This document shows, piece after piece, positions 22,558 to 34,526 of a DNA stretch of 64,000 nt (positions are counted from its first letter, which is position 1; each line of letters opens with the position of its first letter). Under the pieces are notes generated by a model, which saw only the letters and a list, made by a program, of their open reading frames with translations, did no database searches and was not told where the DNA came from. Made by a program: the position numbers and the translations under genes. The DNA comes from Ovis canadensis (lineage: Eukaryota; Chordata; Mammalia; Artiodactyla; Bovidae): the NCBI RefSeq assembly GCF_042477335.2, contig NC_091256.1, positions 40,937,001-41,001,000 of the forward strand. Direction: 5' to 3'.

Positions 22558-23436
22558 ATGTCTGCTGTCACCCTGTTTGTTTAACCTATATGCTGAGCAC
22601 ATCATGAGATGCCGGGCTGGATGAGTTACAAGCTGGAATCAAGATAGGTGGGAGAAACATCAACAACCCTGAGGTTGTTGCAGATGATACTACTCTAAAG
22701 GCAGACGTGAACAGGAACTAACAAGCCTCTTGATGAGGATGAAGGGGGAGAGTGAAAGAGCCAGCTTAAAACTAAATATTAAAAAAACTAAGATCAACTA
22801 AATATTTAAAAAAAAACTAAGATCAAGGCATTGGGCCCCATTACTGCATGGCAAACAGAAGGGGGAAATGTGGAAGTGGTGACAGATTTCCTCTTCTTGG
22901 CTCTTAAATCACTGTGGATGGTGTAGCCATGAAATCAGAAGATAGTTGCTTCTTGGTAGGAAAGCTATGACAAACCTAGACAGTGTGTTGAAAAGCAGAG
23001 ATATCACTCTGCTTACAAAGGTTTGTAGAGTCAAAGGTATGGTTTTTCCAGTAGTCATGTATGAATGCGAGAGATGGATCACAAAGAAGGCCGAGTGCTG
23101 AAGAACTGATGCTTTCGAACACTCTGGAGAGTCCCTTGGACAGCCAGGAGACCAAACCAGTCAATCTTAAGGAAAATCAACCCTGAATACCCCTTAGAAG
23201 GACTGACGCTGAAGCTGAAGCAGCCGACTCTTGGAAAAGTCCCTGATGGTGGGAAAGATTGAGGGCAGAGGAAGAGGGCGTTGGAGGATGAGATGGATGG
23301 AAGGCATCACCAGTGCAATGGACATGAACTTGGGCAAACTTCAGGAGATGGTGAGAGACAGGGAGGCCTAGCGTGCTTCAGTCCATAGGGTCACAAAGAG
23401 TTTGACATGACTAGGTGACTGAACAACAACAACAAC
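22558..23436 (+). mobile_element. Old BovB LINE 3' fragment
   Basis: Strongly decayed BovB from TGTCACCCTGTTTGTTTAAC to the tail GGTGACTGAACAACAACAAC. The YADD-coding region is disrupted (GTTGCAGATGATACTACTC). An internal 26-29 bp A-rich segment is duplicated at 22770-22824. It is much older than the copy at 25541. Confidence 0.88.
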
Positions 23437-25120
23437 ATGAATTTCAGTTTCCTTGAGACAGAGAAGCTCTAGAAGAATTGGCATGGCCGTGTTTCTGAAC
23501 TTCCAAGGGCAAGAACAGAGGCCAGGCTCATACTGCTGCTACCCTGGGAAGGTGTGCAGGGGTTGTCAGCCAGGTGCCATCTCTCTCATCACCCTTCTTT
23601 TCAACTTCAAAAACAAGCTCAATAGTTGGCTGTGTAAATGCCAGGAAATATGTAAATGTCCAAGAGGGTAAGGAAACTTCTCAGAAGACTAAAAGTCAGT
23701 AATGAATCAGGAGGGATAAAAATTGAGAAAATGATAGGAACCATGTTAAGAAAAAAGAATTGCATAATTTTAAAAAGTGACAACAGGCAAGAACAAGCTT
23801 TGGACGGGAATGAAAGTAAAACCATGTTGTTGGGAGACCAGAGGAAAATTTTGCAGCTTGGATGGAGGAGTCTATGTTAAGACAAGGTGGGTCCAGAAAA
23901 ACTCAGAAAGTGATCAGGGTGGTCTATGTGAAAAAACAAACAAACAAAAAAAAACCACCTAGGTTAGGGAGTAGGGGATAAGGAGAGTCAAAAGTCAGTG
24001 ACATGAGGATGATAACCTGACTGTCAACAGGTAGGAAGGGTTTAGCATTTTCATTGCTCACTCTCTTAGGAAAGACAATCAGCTGCCTTCATCCCCCATG
24101 CCCCACAAAGAAAGCTAAAATACCCGTGTTTATGGAATCATTGCAAGCTTTAGATTTCTGTCATCTTTTTGTTGTCTAAAACTTCTCAGGGCACTGAAGA
24201 TTTAAAATGGCAATAGATAGGAGGACTTCTCTAATTGAACCAAGTCTTTGGTTAGAAACCGTCAAGTTCCCCAGTGCAAACCACACCCAAGGAGTTCCTC
24301 AAGGAGAACTGTGAGTCACTTTGAAGAGGGTCCTGCAGAGGGCCTGCCTCTGCTCTGGTAGCGTCTACACGGTCCGTTAGGAGGTGGATCTCCTCCAGGT
24401 CTGATCCAGCTGCATCAATATGAGTTCTAAATTATTAATAATACCCATCTCTCACAGAATCAAATTGTTATTAATGGAAGAGTCCCATATTTGCTTTTAT
24501 TAATAGATATCTCTTTACCCTTTTTTGTCTTGTTTTCCTAACTCCATGGGCAGAAGAAAAAAGTATATTCACTCACTCATTAATTCATCCATTCAAAAAA
24601 AGTGAATACCTACTGGATGCTAGGTACCTTTCCAAGTTTTGTGGGGGAAAAAAAATGACAAAAACATTTCCCTGCCTTAATAAAGCTCACAGTGTAGTCA
24701 GGAAGATAACTTATAAAGAGTAATCAGAATACAGGGTAATAGATGCTGTAATGGATCCCTGAACCCTTTCCTATTTCAAGGCGGCAGACTTCTCAACTAC
24801 GTGCAAATAGTAACATCATTCATTAACCTCCTTTGTCTGGAGTGCCCTTTCTATTAACTTGCTGCCAACATTTCAGATAATAGCAGCAATTATGGTGTAA
24901 AAAATTTTTTTCTTCTGGTTCATTAAGCTGGAAATGTTTTGTTTCTCTTTCATATCTCAGTTATGTTTTGTTTGCCGTCTAATTATCCATGTTAACATTT
25001 TAAAGTAGGCTGGAGAATAGATTTTATTCACATGGCTTGCAGTTCTGTCATAAGGGATAATTTCTTTTCTTCCAGTTGAAAAAAATGAGAAACAGGCACT
25101 TAGGCCCTGATGGTTATCTA
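23437..25120. other. Intergenic, no gene recognised
   Basis: 24577-24730 (TTCACTCACTCATTAATTCA ... AAAGCTCACAGTGTAGTCAG) is an old mammalian repeat relic. Short chance frames lie at 23450-23960. Nothing else was seen. Confidence 0.4.
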
Positions 25121-25311
25121 TTGGGCTTCACCTGTGGCTCAGCAATAAAGAATCTGCCTGCAGTGCAGGAGCTGCTGGAGGTGAGAGTTCAATCACTGGG
25201 TTGGGAAGATTCCCTGGAGGAGAAAATGGCAACCCAATTCAGTACTCTTGCCTAGAGATCCCGATGGATTCTCCAGAGTTGGGACGACTGAAGCAATGGA
25301 GCACACACACA
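25121..25311 (+). mobile_element. Bov-tA SINE, diverged
   Basis: GGGCTTCACCTGTGGCTCAG head, degraded B box (GAGTTCAATCAC), Bov-A body with an internal deletion, and an (AC)n tail. Confidence 0.85.
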
Positions 25312-25540
25312 CGCATATGAAATTATATATTAGGCAGATTAACATTTAAAAAAATCAAGGACCAGCAACTTTAAAAAATCTTAATACAATGATGGAATGT
25401 AGCCTGATATTTGTGCAGAACAGCTCATCCAAAACGAAGAAATCTGTTCTATACTGTCACATATTGTTCTTATTTACACAGCTTCAATCAATCATCTGAT
25501 GGCCAGCAAAGTGTTAGCAATAGTAAATATTTGGTAGAAG

Positions 25541-26926
25541 TTCAAATTTGGAAAACTCAGCAGTGGCCACAGGACTGGAAAATGTCAGTTTTCATTCTAA
25601 TCCCAAAGAAAGGCAATGCCAAAGAATGCTCAAACTACTGCACAATTGCACTCATCTCACATGCTAGCAAAGCAATGCTCAAAATTCTCCAAGCCAGGCT
25701 TCAGCAATATGTGAACTGTGAACTTCCAGATGTTCAAGCTGGTTTTAGAAAAGGCAGAGGAACCAGAGGTCAAATTGCCAACATCTGCTGGATCACGGAA
25801 AAAGCAAGAGAGTTCCAGAAAAACATCTATTTCTGCTTTAGTGACTATGCCAAAGCCTTTGACTGTGTGGATCACAATAAGCTGTGGAAAATTCTTCAAG
25901 AGATGAGAATACCAGACCACCTGACCTGCCTCTTGAGAAACCTGTATGCAGGTCAGGGAAGCAACAGTTAGAACTGGACATGGAACAACAGACTGGTTCC
26001 AAATAGGAAAAGGAGTATGTCAAGGCTGTATATTGTCACCCTGCTTATTTAGCTTATACGCAGAGTACATCATGAGAAACGCTGGGCTGGAAGAAGCACA
26101 AGCTGGAATCAAGTTTGCTGGGAGAAATATCAATAACCTCAGATATGCAGATGACACCACCCTTATGGCAGAAAGTGAAGAGGAACTAAAAAGCCTCTTG
26201 ATGAAAGTGAAAGAGCAGAGTGAAAAAGTTGGCTTAAAGCTCAACATTCAGAAAACGAAAATCATGGCATCTGGTCCCATCACTTCATGGGAAATAAATG
26301 GGGAAACAGTGGAAACAGTGTCAGACTTTATTTTGGGGGGCTCCAAAATCACTGCAGATGGTGAGTGCAGCCATGAAATTAAAAGACGCTTACTCCTTGG
26401 AAGAAAAGTTATGACCAACCTAGATAGCATATTGAAAAGCAGAGACATCACTTTGCCAACAAAGTTCCGTCTAGTCAAAGCTATGGTTTTTCCAGTGGTC
26501 ATGTATGGATGTGAGAGTTGGACTGTGAAGAAAGCTGAGCACCGAAGAATTGATGCGTTTGAACTGTGGTGTTGGAGAAGACTCTTGAGAGTCCCTTGGA
26601 CTGCAAGGAGATTCATCCAGTCCATTCTGAAGGTCAGCCCTGGGATTTCTTTGGAAGGAATGATGCTGAAGCTGAAACTCCAATACTTTGGCCACCTCAC
26701 GCGAAGAGTTGACTCATTGGAAAAGATCCTGATGCTGGGAGGGATTGAGGGCAGGAGGAGAAGGGGACGACAGAGGATGAGATGGCTGGATGGCATCACC
26801 GACTCGATGGACGTGAGTCTGAGTGAACTCCGGGAGTTGGTGATGGACAGGGAGGCCTGGCGTGCTGTGATTCATGGGGTCGCAAAGAGTTGGACACGAC
26901 TGAGCAACTGAACTGAACTGAACTGA
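25541..26926 (+). mobile_element. BovB (RTE) LINE, 5'-truncated, near-intact RT 3' part
   Basis: This encodes the reverse transcriptase part of BovB, which reverse-transcribes its own RNA at the nicked target and also mobilises Bov SINEs. Visible blocks are IPKKGNAKECSNYCTI, DVQAGFRKGRGTRGQI, DYAKAFDCVDHNKLW, the catalytic [12 protein letters not shown] and C-terminal [20 protein letters not shown]. The frame is broken once near 25958, where one extra G follows the codons for NLYAGQ; the other side then stays open to 26911. The endonuclease half is missing. The element ends in (CTGAA)n. Confidence 0.95.
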
Positions 26927-27786
26927 AAGGCTTACTACATATTTTTACACATAATCTTCACAACAGGTGAGGAAATAGAAGCTTGGATAGTTCAAGGTCT
27001 TTGTCATGGATGCACAGACAGCAAAGCATCACTTTAGAAATCAGGATTCATTTACATCTTCTCCCTCTGAATTCAGTACTTTTTAACACGCTGCTTCCCA
27101 AAGTGCTTCACATATTCAGAGAAATTCTCAGGAGAAAGCTGCCTTAAACCACATGTCAGAGGGACTGACCCCACTGCATTTGTGTTGAGGCTGGTCTAGA
27201 ATGGGATGTGGCTCATTCAGGGTGTTACTGGCCTGTGAGCCCCTGACGGTTTAGGGGGAGTTGAGGGCTGACATAAAGTTGGGAGCTACTGTCTTAGATC
27301 TCCTCTTCTCTAGGAGGTTGATATTATGCAGGTTTGGAATGTGCTAGCAAAAGTAGCAAAGGAAGGAAATGATTTTAATGAAATAAAATGAACAAAGGCA
27401 CTGGGTTTTTAAGGAACTCCAACTGTCATAAAATGACTTACTGAGATTTTGTCTACATAACAAATGGTTTCCAAATCAGCTGGAATTATACCCAAGTTGG
27501 CCAAAGTTGTTTTTCACACATCACTTTGTCCTTTAATGTCCCTGTAACGTGACTTCATCTAAGTCTTACAGTATTAGTAGGACTGTGTTTCGCTGTTTGA
27601 AATCTTCATGATCTTCAAACTGAAAGACACTTGGTCTTCTTTTCTAATCTCTGAACACAGTAATTCAATAAGACAAGAATTCTTACACAGTAGTTCTGGC
27701 GTGTCCAACCGTACCTGATTTCCATAGTCTACCCTGCTGAAGGGACAGTTCCTTAGACTTATTTATTAAAGATTTACCAAGTGTCT
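26927..27786. other. Intergenic, no gene recognised
   Basis: The first ~75 bp (ACAGGTGAGGAAATAGAAGC) may be a MIR relic. Nothing else was recognised. Confidence 0.4.
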
Positions 27787-27800
27787 ATTTTTCCAGAAAG

Positions 27801-28018
27801 GGACTTCCCTGGTGGCTCAGATGGTAAAGCGTCTGCCTACAATGTGGGAGACCTGGGTTCGATCCCTGGGTTGGGAAGATCCCCTGGAGAAGGAAATGGC
27901 AACCCACTCCAGTACTCTTGCCTGGAGAATCCCATGGATGGAGGAGCCTGGTGGGCTAAAGTCCATGGGGTCGCAAAGAGTCGGACACGACTGAGCGACT
28001 TTACTTACTTACTTACTT
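27801..28018 (+). mobile_element. Bov-tA SINE, young-looking
   Basis: Complete copy with exact B box GGTTCGATCCC, GGGTCGCAAAGAGTCGGACA and a (TTAC)n tail. An imperfect duplication, ATTTTTCCAGAAAG against ATTTTCCGAAAG, flanks it (27787-27800 and 28019-28030). Confidence 0.95.
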
Positions 28019-28418
28019 ATTTTCCGAAAGCTGCTTCGTTGATGAGGTGACATATGTGTGTCTGAGATAGAATTAAAAGATTACATAATTGATTGCTACA
28101 CTAATCATTGAGAAGACTCTAAGAACCTCCTTACAATACGGAAGCATAAGTGCTGGGGGAACATAGGTAATGAGGTTGTGCCTCGTCATTCACTCTTAAC
28201 CAAAGCACTCACTGTATTATAACTAATATCTGAAGTTTACCGACTATACTAAACTTTCATGTCCATAATCGGTGACAAAGGTAATGAAGAGTAGTTACCT
28301 AACTTTAAATTTAGACTCTTTAAAATAAGAGAATGCAGAATCAGAAGAACAAAAGAAATCTGAGAGATTATAGAGGGGTCATTCAAAAACACTCCAAATG
28401 TAACCCATGTCATACAGG
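28019..28418. other. Intergenic, no gene recognised
   Basis: Nothing recognised. Confidence 0.4.
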
Positions 28419-28612
28419 CTGCTTAATCATGTCCAACTCTTTGAGACCCTATGGACCGTAGCCTTCCAGGCTCCTTTGTCCATGGAATTTTCCAGGCAAG
28501 AATACTGTAGTGGGTTGCCATTTCCTCCTCCAGGGGATCTTCTGGACCCAGAAGAAATGCGGGTTGAACCTGCATTTCCTGCATTGACAGGAGGATTTTT
28601 TTTTTTTTAACC
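28419..28612 (-). mobile_element. Bov-tA SINE
   Basis: Complement of the Bov-A body (CAGGCAAGAATACTGTAGTG) and tRNA-like head with an expanded T-run (28589-28608) where the usual TTCTTTACC would be. Confidence 0.85.
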
Positions 28613-28791
28613 AGGCCTTCTTTCAAAGTGTCTTTCATCCAACTCCAGGAAATAAGTCTGTGACCCAACCATTTCTTGTGAATATCTGCTAGACCAAAAC
28701 CAGAATATGAAACTAGAATATTCCTATGACAGACTAGTATGCTGAACTGAGCGTTCATCATAATTATCAATAAGATGCATGAAAAAGAGTT

Positions 28792-28915
28792 AGGGACTTC
28801 CTTGGGGATCCAGTGTTAAGAATCTCTGCTTCCTCTGTAGGGGGTGAGGGTTAGATCCCTGCTTGGGGAACTAAGATCCTGCATGCTGCACTGCATGGTG
28901 GGCCAAAAAAAACCA
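28792..28915 (+). mobile_element. CHR-type SINE
   Basis: AGGGACTTCCTTGGGGATCC head, GGTTAGATCCC B box and TGGTGGGCCAAAAAAAACC tail. Confidence 0.8.
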
Positions 28916-31567
28916 CCAAAGGGTTGTAGTTCTCTTTGACTTTAAAGGATTTTTAATAAAAAATACTTCAAACAAAAAGTAATTTGCCATTTAAATATGT
29001 TGTCCTGATTTCATTGCTGAGACACAGATAATGGTCTTACCGAGATCTGTATTCCCAGTGCCCTAAGTAAAGACTAGCCCATCAAAAGCATTTGATAAGT
29101 ATTTGACGGATGAACAAATACATGAAGAAATGATGGGGAACTGAAACAAAATAAAACTATTCTGAAAAATACCACTTGAGAAATACAACTTGGATTCTTA
29201 AAGATGCAATTTTGGTTTCATTAAAGTTCTATATTGTTTTCTTCACTAAAAAAGAATTATGCAGTCTGCTAACAAATAATTCACTCCTAAACCCTAAAGA
29301 TCTTTGACAGTCAAACTTATTCGCTAAACTTATTTGCAAACTTATTTGGAGAAGAATGCTCTCAGGCATGCTGAACTTTATTCCGGGCATTCCACTGCTG
29401 ATTTTCCACTTAGGGCATCCTACTTGACATCTTGCTTTAGTTTTCAGGCATTTCATGGTGAAAAATGAATACCATGTCACCTATGCTTTTCTTTAATCAA
29501 ATCCAACAAGTCTACTAAAATTTATTAAAATGCCACACAGAGGATCCAAGAAGGAGTAAAGATAGAAAAGGAAAAAAGGGGGAAAAAATCTCCATAGCTT
29601 ATCATTTAAACCATGTAGAGATATTGTTTCAACTAAAAATTTTAAATGCCTTGAAAACTTACCCAGCACCATGTAAACATCACAGTTAACATAGCACATG
29701 CAAATTCAATGGGATTAAAATAAACTTACAGGAAAAAATAAGGCTGAGAATCCACCTACAAAAGAGGCACAAAGCATTTATTCAAATGGGTGACCTATTC
29801 CCTCAGTAGAGTATCAGACTTGACTGTTCGCATTTCCATCACTTTCCAACACTGCAGAGGCAACTTTTAACACGGCTTCCTTAGAAGCAGGAAGCTTCAG
29901 GCAAGTGGAAGATTTGTGACTCATGAGCAATATTTACAACACTGTTCACTAAAAGAAGCATAAAAATTACTATGTGCCCCCTATAATTTGGTATAACAAC
30001 GCTCTAAGGCAAGCATGAGTCTTGAGGAATTAAAGCCTGAAAATGAAAAACGCAGTGGTACGCAAGGACATAACCTGTAGCTCACCCAGCAGAATTTCAG
30101 GATCCATCACTAATAGTGGTCTTTGGGGTTAAGAAACAGAGAAACCATAACCATGATAGCTTTAATTAAAACATATAGAATTTAAAGTAGCTTTAAAAGA
30201 GGAAGATGTGAAAGAAAGGGAGAGGTAGAAAGGGAAACAATTTTTAAAAAGAAATTAAATTTCAGTACCATGTTTGTGCAAATATTACTAGTGTTCATTA
30301 GAAGTAAATCTATGACTTTTGGGGGGTACCATTCATGAAAAACAATTTTTTTTCAAGTGCACAAATACTATTTTAAAGAAAGAAAATATTTATATTGCTT
30401 TTCTTTACAACTATAGATTTTATTCGATGTCTATTTTTTTAAACAAAACAAAATCCATCCCAAAATCATTTGACAAATCTGTTTCCCCCTTCCTTAGAAC
30501 AAGATGTTTAACCTAGAAAATCTGTAGGGTCCTTTTTGATCAAAATATTTTATATATTTTGCTTTTTGAATGGTGAAATCAATAAATATATAGTCAGTCA
30601 CTAAATAATTATTTTTGCATTTATTTAGATGCTGGTCACTATTCCATCACTGGAAATATAGTAGGAAATAGGAAAAATGTGACTCTTCACCCCCAATCTT
30701 ATTGTCAATTAGAAAAATCAAGGTTGGGGTACTGCTTGCTATAATCAACAATCTCCATAAAAATGATGAAAACATAGCTATCAGGACAGAGGCATTGCCA
30801 CTGTCTGAGACAGACAAGCTCCGTTTTGTTGTTAAAATATCATGTTGCTAAAATATCATGTTTTCTCCCCCCTATTACTTTGCAAAACAAACGAGTTCTA
30901 ATTCAGAGCACTTCAATGAGGTTCTAAGTTCTCTGAGATCAGATGGCTGTCTGTTTCTACCAGGGTGCTGGACTGGGAGTGAAATAGCTCTTGAATAAAA
31001 CATTCCAAATGGAAGTGTCCACACTAGTTATTACCATTTTCTAAGCCTTTTACCAGAATAACTAACAACTGATCATATAGATAGAAAGGGAATGAAGTTT
31101 TGAGTGGGGCACATACTTGCCTCTAATCTTTGCAACAGTTCTGAAAGAAAAATAAGTAACAGCCTTTCTTTTCAGGTGAGAAAACAGGCAGAGAGAGTGA
31201 AGCAATTCCATTAAAGTCATGTTTCAAGAAAGTAGTGAAATGGATTAAAACTTGAGTTTGTCTGGTTTCAAATAACCATGTTCTTTCCACTACACAGTGC
31301 TTCCTCCAGTAAGAGGAAGCTTGGAAGCCGTGTTTACCAGTCCATTCTGTGGAACGCTGATGAGACAAAATGTTCCACAAGCATAGATGGATTCATGCCA
31401 CAGTCAAGTAACTTTGGTAAATGCTGAGCATATTAAAGGCAGTGAGGTATTATGTAAAAGAAATGTTTAATTTTATCTTTTCCTCAAACTCATCTGACTA
31501 CCAAACCCAGATTTTTGTTTACATTTTAATACTTATTAGCATCTCTTGAAACTAAAACAATTTGGCA
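28916..31567. other. Intergenic, AT-rich, no gene recognised
   Basis: This is the longest stretch without a recent SINE left of the promoter. 31105-31300 (TTTTCAGGTGAGAAAACAGG ... TTTCCACTACACAGTGCTTC) is a likely minus-strand MIR relic. No exon was recognised. Confidence 0.4.
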
Positions 31568-31700
31568 TGTGCTTTTTCCTTTAACTTTTTGGTTGAGGCT
31601 CAGGGCGTATGGGATTTTAGTTCCCTGACCAAGGAATGAACCCCTGCCCCCTGCATTGAAAGTGTGGAATCTTAATCACTAGGCCTCCAGGGAAGTCCTT
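31568..31700 (-). mobile_element. CHR-type SINE
   Basis: TTTTTGGTTGAGGCTCAGGG tail side, CCAAGGAATGAACCCCTGCC B-box complement and AGGCCTCCAGGGAAGTCC head. Confidence 0.8.
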
Positions 31701-32544
31701 GGCATATGATTAAATGACTGAAAAGAGAAAAGATGAATGAATGAGATCTTTAAAGTAGAAATTCAGTTTACAAAGCAATTGAAATAACAAAGCTAATAGT
31801 TATGAGGGAAGCATTTGAAAAAAGTATAAGATCTGGTCTGTTTTCAGTGTAGCTGAGAGATGGGGGCATTGGGTGGATGGATGGAGTGAGAGGCAAAAGG
31901 GGAAACAATACACACAGCATATTTTCAGTACAAGTTTTTAGTGATTAATATGGGCTGAAGTTGAGAAGATTTTGAGAGAAAAGAGTCTTAGCTGGACCAT
32001 TTTCAGTGGAAGATACTGAGAAGCAGAAACATGTTTGCAGGGAAGTGAAGAAAAGATTCTCAGAAACTACGCAGGGAAATAAAACAGGATAGGTAGGATT
32101 GGTCCAGATTACAGACAACTATACATAAACCATATCAGCATTCTGTCAGTAATTATGGAAAGAAAGATTAAAATCTGAAGGATAGTTTTAGAAACTCAGT
32201 TTGGATAAGTATGATGATTTTGAATTTCACAACTGGTAACAAATGCTTGTTAAGGAATCCGTTGAACCTCTAAGTCATCCTTGCTCTACCAGCATTCTGG
32301 AGGTGAGAATCTACCTCTTCAGATTACAGAGAAGTACAGCACCTATGAATTGAGGACGAAATGGTGCCAAGGAAAGGAAGTATAACATGGAGAGCAAGGC
32401 AAGGACATGAATTCGCACATCTGACTGCAGAGCAGTTTCTGTTTTAAGAAGTCTATTTAAAATAGTTAAGACAAACTAATCAAAAACCTCTTTAACTTTT
32501 TCTCTGCCACAACCTAGCCAGTACATTTTGTAAGCCACTATGTT
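31701..32544. other. Intergenic, no gene recognised
   Basis: Nothing recognised. Confidence 0.4.
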
Positions 32545-32721
32545 TCTGATGGCGCAGTGGATAAAGAATCCGCCTGTAACACTGGAGACCTGGGTTCCAT
32601 CCCTGGGTGGGGAAGACCCCCTGGAGGAGGGCACAGCAACCCACTCCTGCCTGGCAGGCTGCAGTTCATAGGGTCGCACAGTGCCGGACACGACCGAAGC
32701 GACTAACTTAGCACACACGCC
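32545..32721 (+). mobile_element. Bov-tA SINE, diverged
   Basis: Head CTGATGGCGCAGTGGATAAA, B box GGTTCCATCCC, and a Bov-A body with a deletion after CAACCCACTCCTGCC. Confidence 0.85.
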
Positions 32722-32990
32722 TGTTACTTTTAGAGATCGCTGTCAATAAAGAGACAAAAAATATGGGGAAAAAAAGATTACATTTCTAAAAGACAAACTT
32801 TGACAAAAATCATACGGGAAAGGATAACAGAAAAGGACAAACTTTCCTGGTTAAAACATAAGTGGCTTGTTAGAATCCTACCCCTATCTCCCGTTTTATT
32901 ATTTTTCTTCTTCTTATTTTCGCTTTCATTATGGTTATAGTCCACGTTTGTTTGAAAAGTGTGTGGTGCTGGGATTAACGTCAAAGATCC

Positions 32991-33187
32991 TGTGTGCTTA
33001 GTCACTAAATTGTGTCCAACTCTTCTGCAACGCCCACCATGTAGCTACTGTCCATGGGATTCCCAGGCAAGAATACTGGAGGGGGTTGTCATTTCCTTCT
33101 CCAGGGAATCTTCCCAACTCAGGGATCCAACCCGCCCCTCCTGCATTGCAGGCGGATTCTTTGCCACTGAGACACCAGGGAAGCCCG
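32991..33187 (-). mobile_element. Bov-tA SINE just upstream of the promoter
   Basis: Complement Bov-A body and head ending ACACCAGGGAAGCCC. It is the last recent repeat before the CpG island. Confidence 0.92.
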
Positions 33188-33551
33188 TCAACTTCAAAGA
33201 TATTAACCATAAATAAAAGAAATTCCACAATGAAACCCCAGGGTGACCAAATATGCAACACTGATTTGGGGTAAAATTTTGAATTAGAAGATTACACTAG
33301 GTCTCGTGAGCACCTCTGGCCACGAAAGCACGCTGGCATATTTAAAAATATAGAAGAGGGGGAAAGAAGCTTTCCCCCAAAGTCAGACGCCCGCCTTCGG
33401 CACAGAAAGTCGGAGCAGGGAGAATGAAAAACACAGAGGGCAAAGATTATCACTCGGCCGCCAGCAAGCGGAGCCAGAAGATAATGTGGCAACTCTCCCG
33501 CCACAGAAGACTCCGGGAGGGATCGGGAGGCGGGCCCTACGGCGGGTACAG

Positions 33552-33569
33552 ACTACCACTCCCAAGTCC
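33552..33569 (+). promoter_or_regulatory. ZNF143/STAF-like motif
   Basis: ACTACCACTCCCAAGTCC resembles the ACTACAAYTCCCAGMATGC element bound by ZNF143/STAF in housekeeping promoters. The TCCCA core is intact, but the 3' ATGC part is missing. Confidence 0.45.
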
Positions 33570-33614
33570 GCCCTGGGCTTAAGGGCTGGGCGGCCAAAGA
33601 GGCTTAACGCGCAA

Positions 33615-33634
33615 GGTATCATGGGACTCGTAGT
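33615..33634 (-). promoter_or_regulatory. ZNF143/STAF-like motif, opposite strand
   Basis: Read on the minus strand this is ACTACGAGTCCCATGATACC, a closer match to the ZNF143/STAF consensus (ACTACRANTCCCANNATRC). It lies 45 bp from the plus-strand motif and faces the other way. Confidence 0.55.
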
Positions 33635-33790
33635 CTTTGTTCCCTTCAGTTCTTTGGAGGCGGGGAGTTCCTGTTTTATGTAAATACCCGGCCCTTCCAA
33701 ACCCTACTCCCTTTCCTCCCTTTCCCTCCCCCTACGTTCTTTCGCCGAGAGTTTGAAATTCCCGCAGAGCAGGCGCCCGAGGCCGGAACC

Positions 33791-33799
33791 CTCGCGAGA
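33791..33799. promoter_or_regulatory. TCTCGCGAGA-like promoter element
   Basis: CTCGCGAGA matches nine of ten bases of the palindromic TCTCGCGAGA element found in many CpG-island housekeeping promoters. It sits about 80 bp upstream of a donor-like GTGAGT. Confidence 0.5.
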
Positions 33800-33837
33800 A
33801 CTCAGGTCTCCGCGCCGCGATCTCTTGTCTCCCACTT

Positions 33838-33876
33838 CCCCGCCCCTCCCCGCCTCTCCCCTCCCCTCCCCTCCCC
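33838..33876 (-). promoter_or_regulatory. G-quadruplex-prone C-rich/G-rich tract
   Basis: The plus strand is a nearly pure pyrimidine tract with repeated CCCC runs separated by T or CT. The minus strand therefore has at least six runs of three or more G with short loops, which fits the G3+N1-7 quadruplex rule. It ends one base before a CG|GTGAGT donor-like site. Confidence 0.6.
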
Positions 33877-33899
33877 GGTGAGTGGGACTCCGTGTGCCT

Positions 33900-34139
33900 T
33901 ACGGGGGTAATGCGCAAAGCCGGGCCTGCACTGCCGGAGCGGAGGAGGCAGAGGCAGAGTCGCGTTGGGAAGGACCCGGAACCGCGGCGCAGGCAGTGGC
34001 TGCATTTTACGCGCTGAGCGGTCGGCCGGTCTGCAGCCGGCGAAGGCGCTCGCGGGGTTGGGGGTGTGTGGATCTGAGCTGGCCGGGGCGGTCGCAGGCG
34101 GAGGCCCGCGAAGAGGCAAGCGGCTTCCGCGGAGCGGAG
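33900..34139 (+). other. AHCTF1: Candidate non-coding first exon of AHCTF1
   Basis: A consensus donor (GGAG|GTGAGC) at 34139/34140 could end exon 1. A second consensus donor (CCCG|GTGAGT) lies at 33877/33878. The first recognisable ELYS codon is in the exon starting at 50925, seven bases after its acceptor, so exon 1 is expected to be 5' UTR. The left edge is arbitrary. Which donor is used cannot be decided from sequence alone. Confidence 0.4.
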
Positions 34140-34518
34140 GTGAGCGCGCCCTGCCGGTGGCGGCCGTGTCTCCCGGGAGATGCTGTGACGGACTCGCGCG
34201 GGAGGAGCTCGCGCCTCGCCTCGCGCGCCCCACTGGACTCTGCGGCCGCGGCGGCTCGGTCACCCGCCCTTTTCTGGTAGGGGGAAGGGAAGCAGGGGGT
34301 TGGGCCGGGGCGGCGGAGGGTGGGTCGGCGCGGCCTGGGCCCGGAGCCGCGGCCCGGCTTCTCCCGCCGCGCCTGGCCCGCCGGGCCCTCCTCGCGCCGG
34401 GCCTAGGCCATGCTTATGGCCGTTCAGCGCGCAGCGGCGGCCGGGCTCGCGGAGCCGGCGCAAGGAAACCGAGGCGGGCGTTGGCGGGTGCGGCACGCTC
34501 TAAAGCTCCAGGAGTTTG

Positions 34519-34526
34519 TTATATAA
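34519..34526 (+). promoter_or_regulatory. TATA-like box inside the CpG island
   Basis: TTATATAA is an AT-rich island in otherwise GC-rich DNA. It lies 27 bp upstream of an ATGGCGGC sequence (34553), which is both a YY1-like site and a possible start codon for a frame open to 34771. This could be a minor downstream promoter; no other support is visible. Confidence 0.3.

Noticed and set aside
26248-26799. 183-codon minus-strand frame, and similar frames at 53014-53496 and 53534-53863
   Set aside because: These are antisense shadows of BovB reverse transcriptase.
33383-33700. Minus-strand frame left of the CpG island as a divergent gene
   Set aside because: No similarity recognised and composition-driven openness; divergent transcription is left as a question only.
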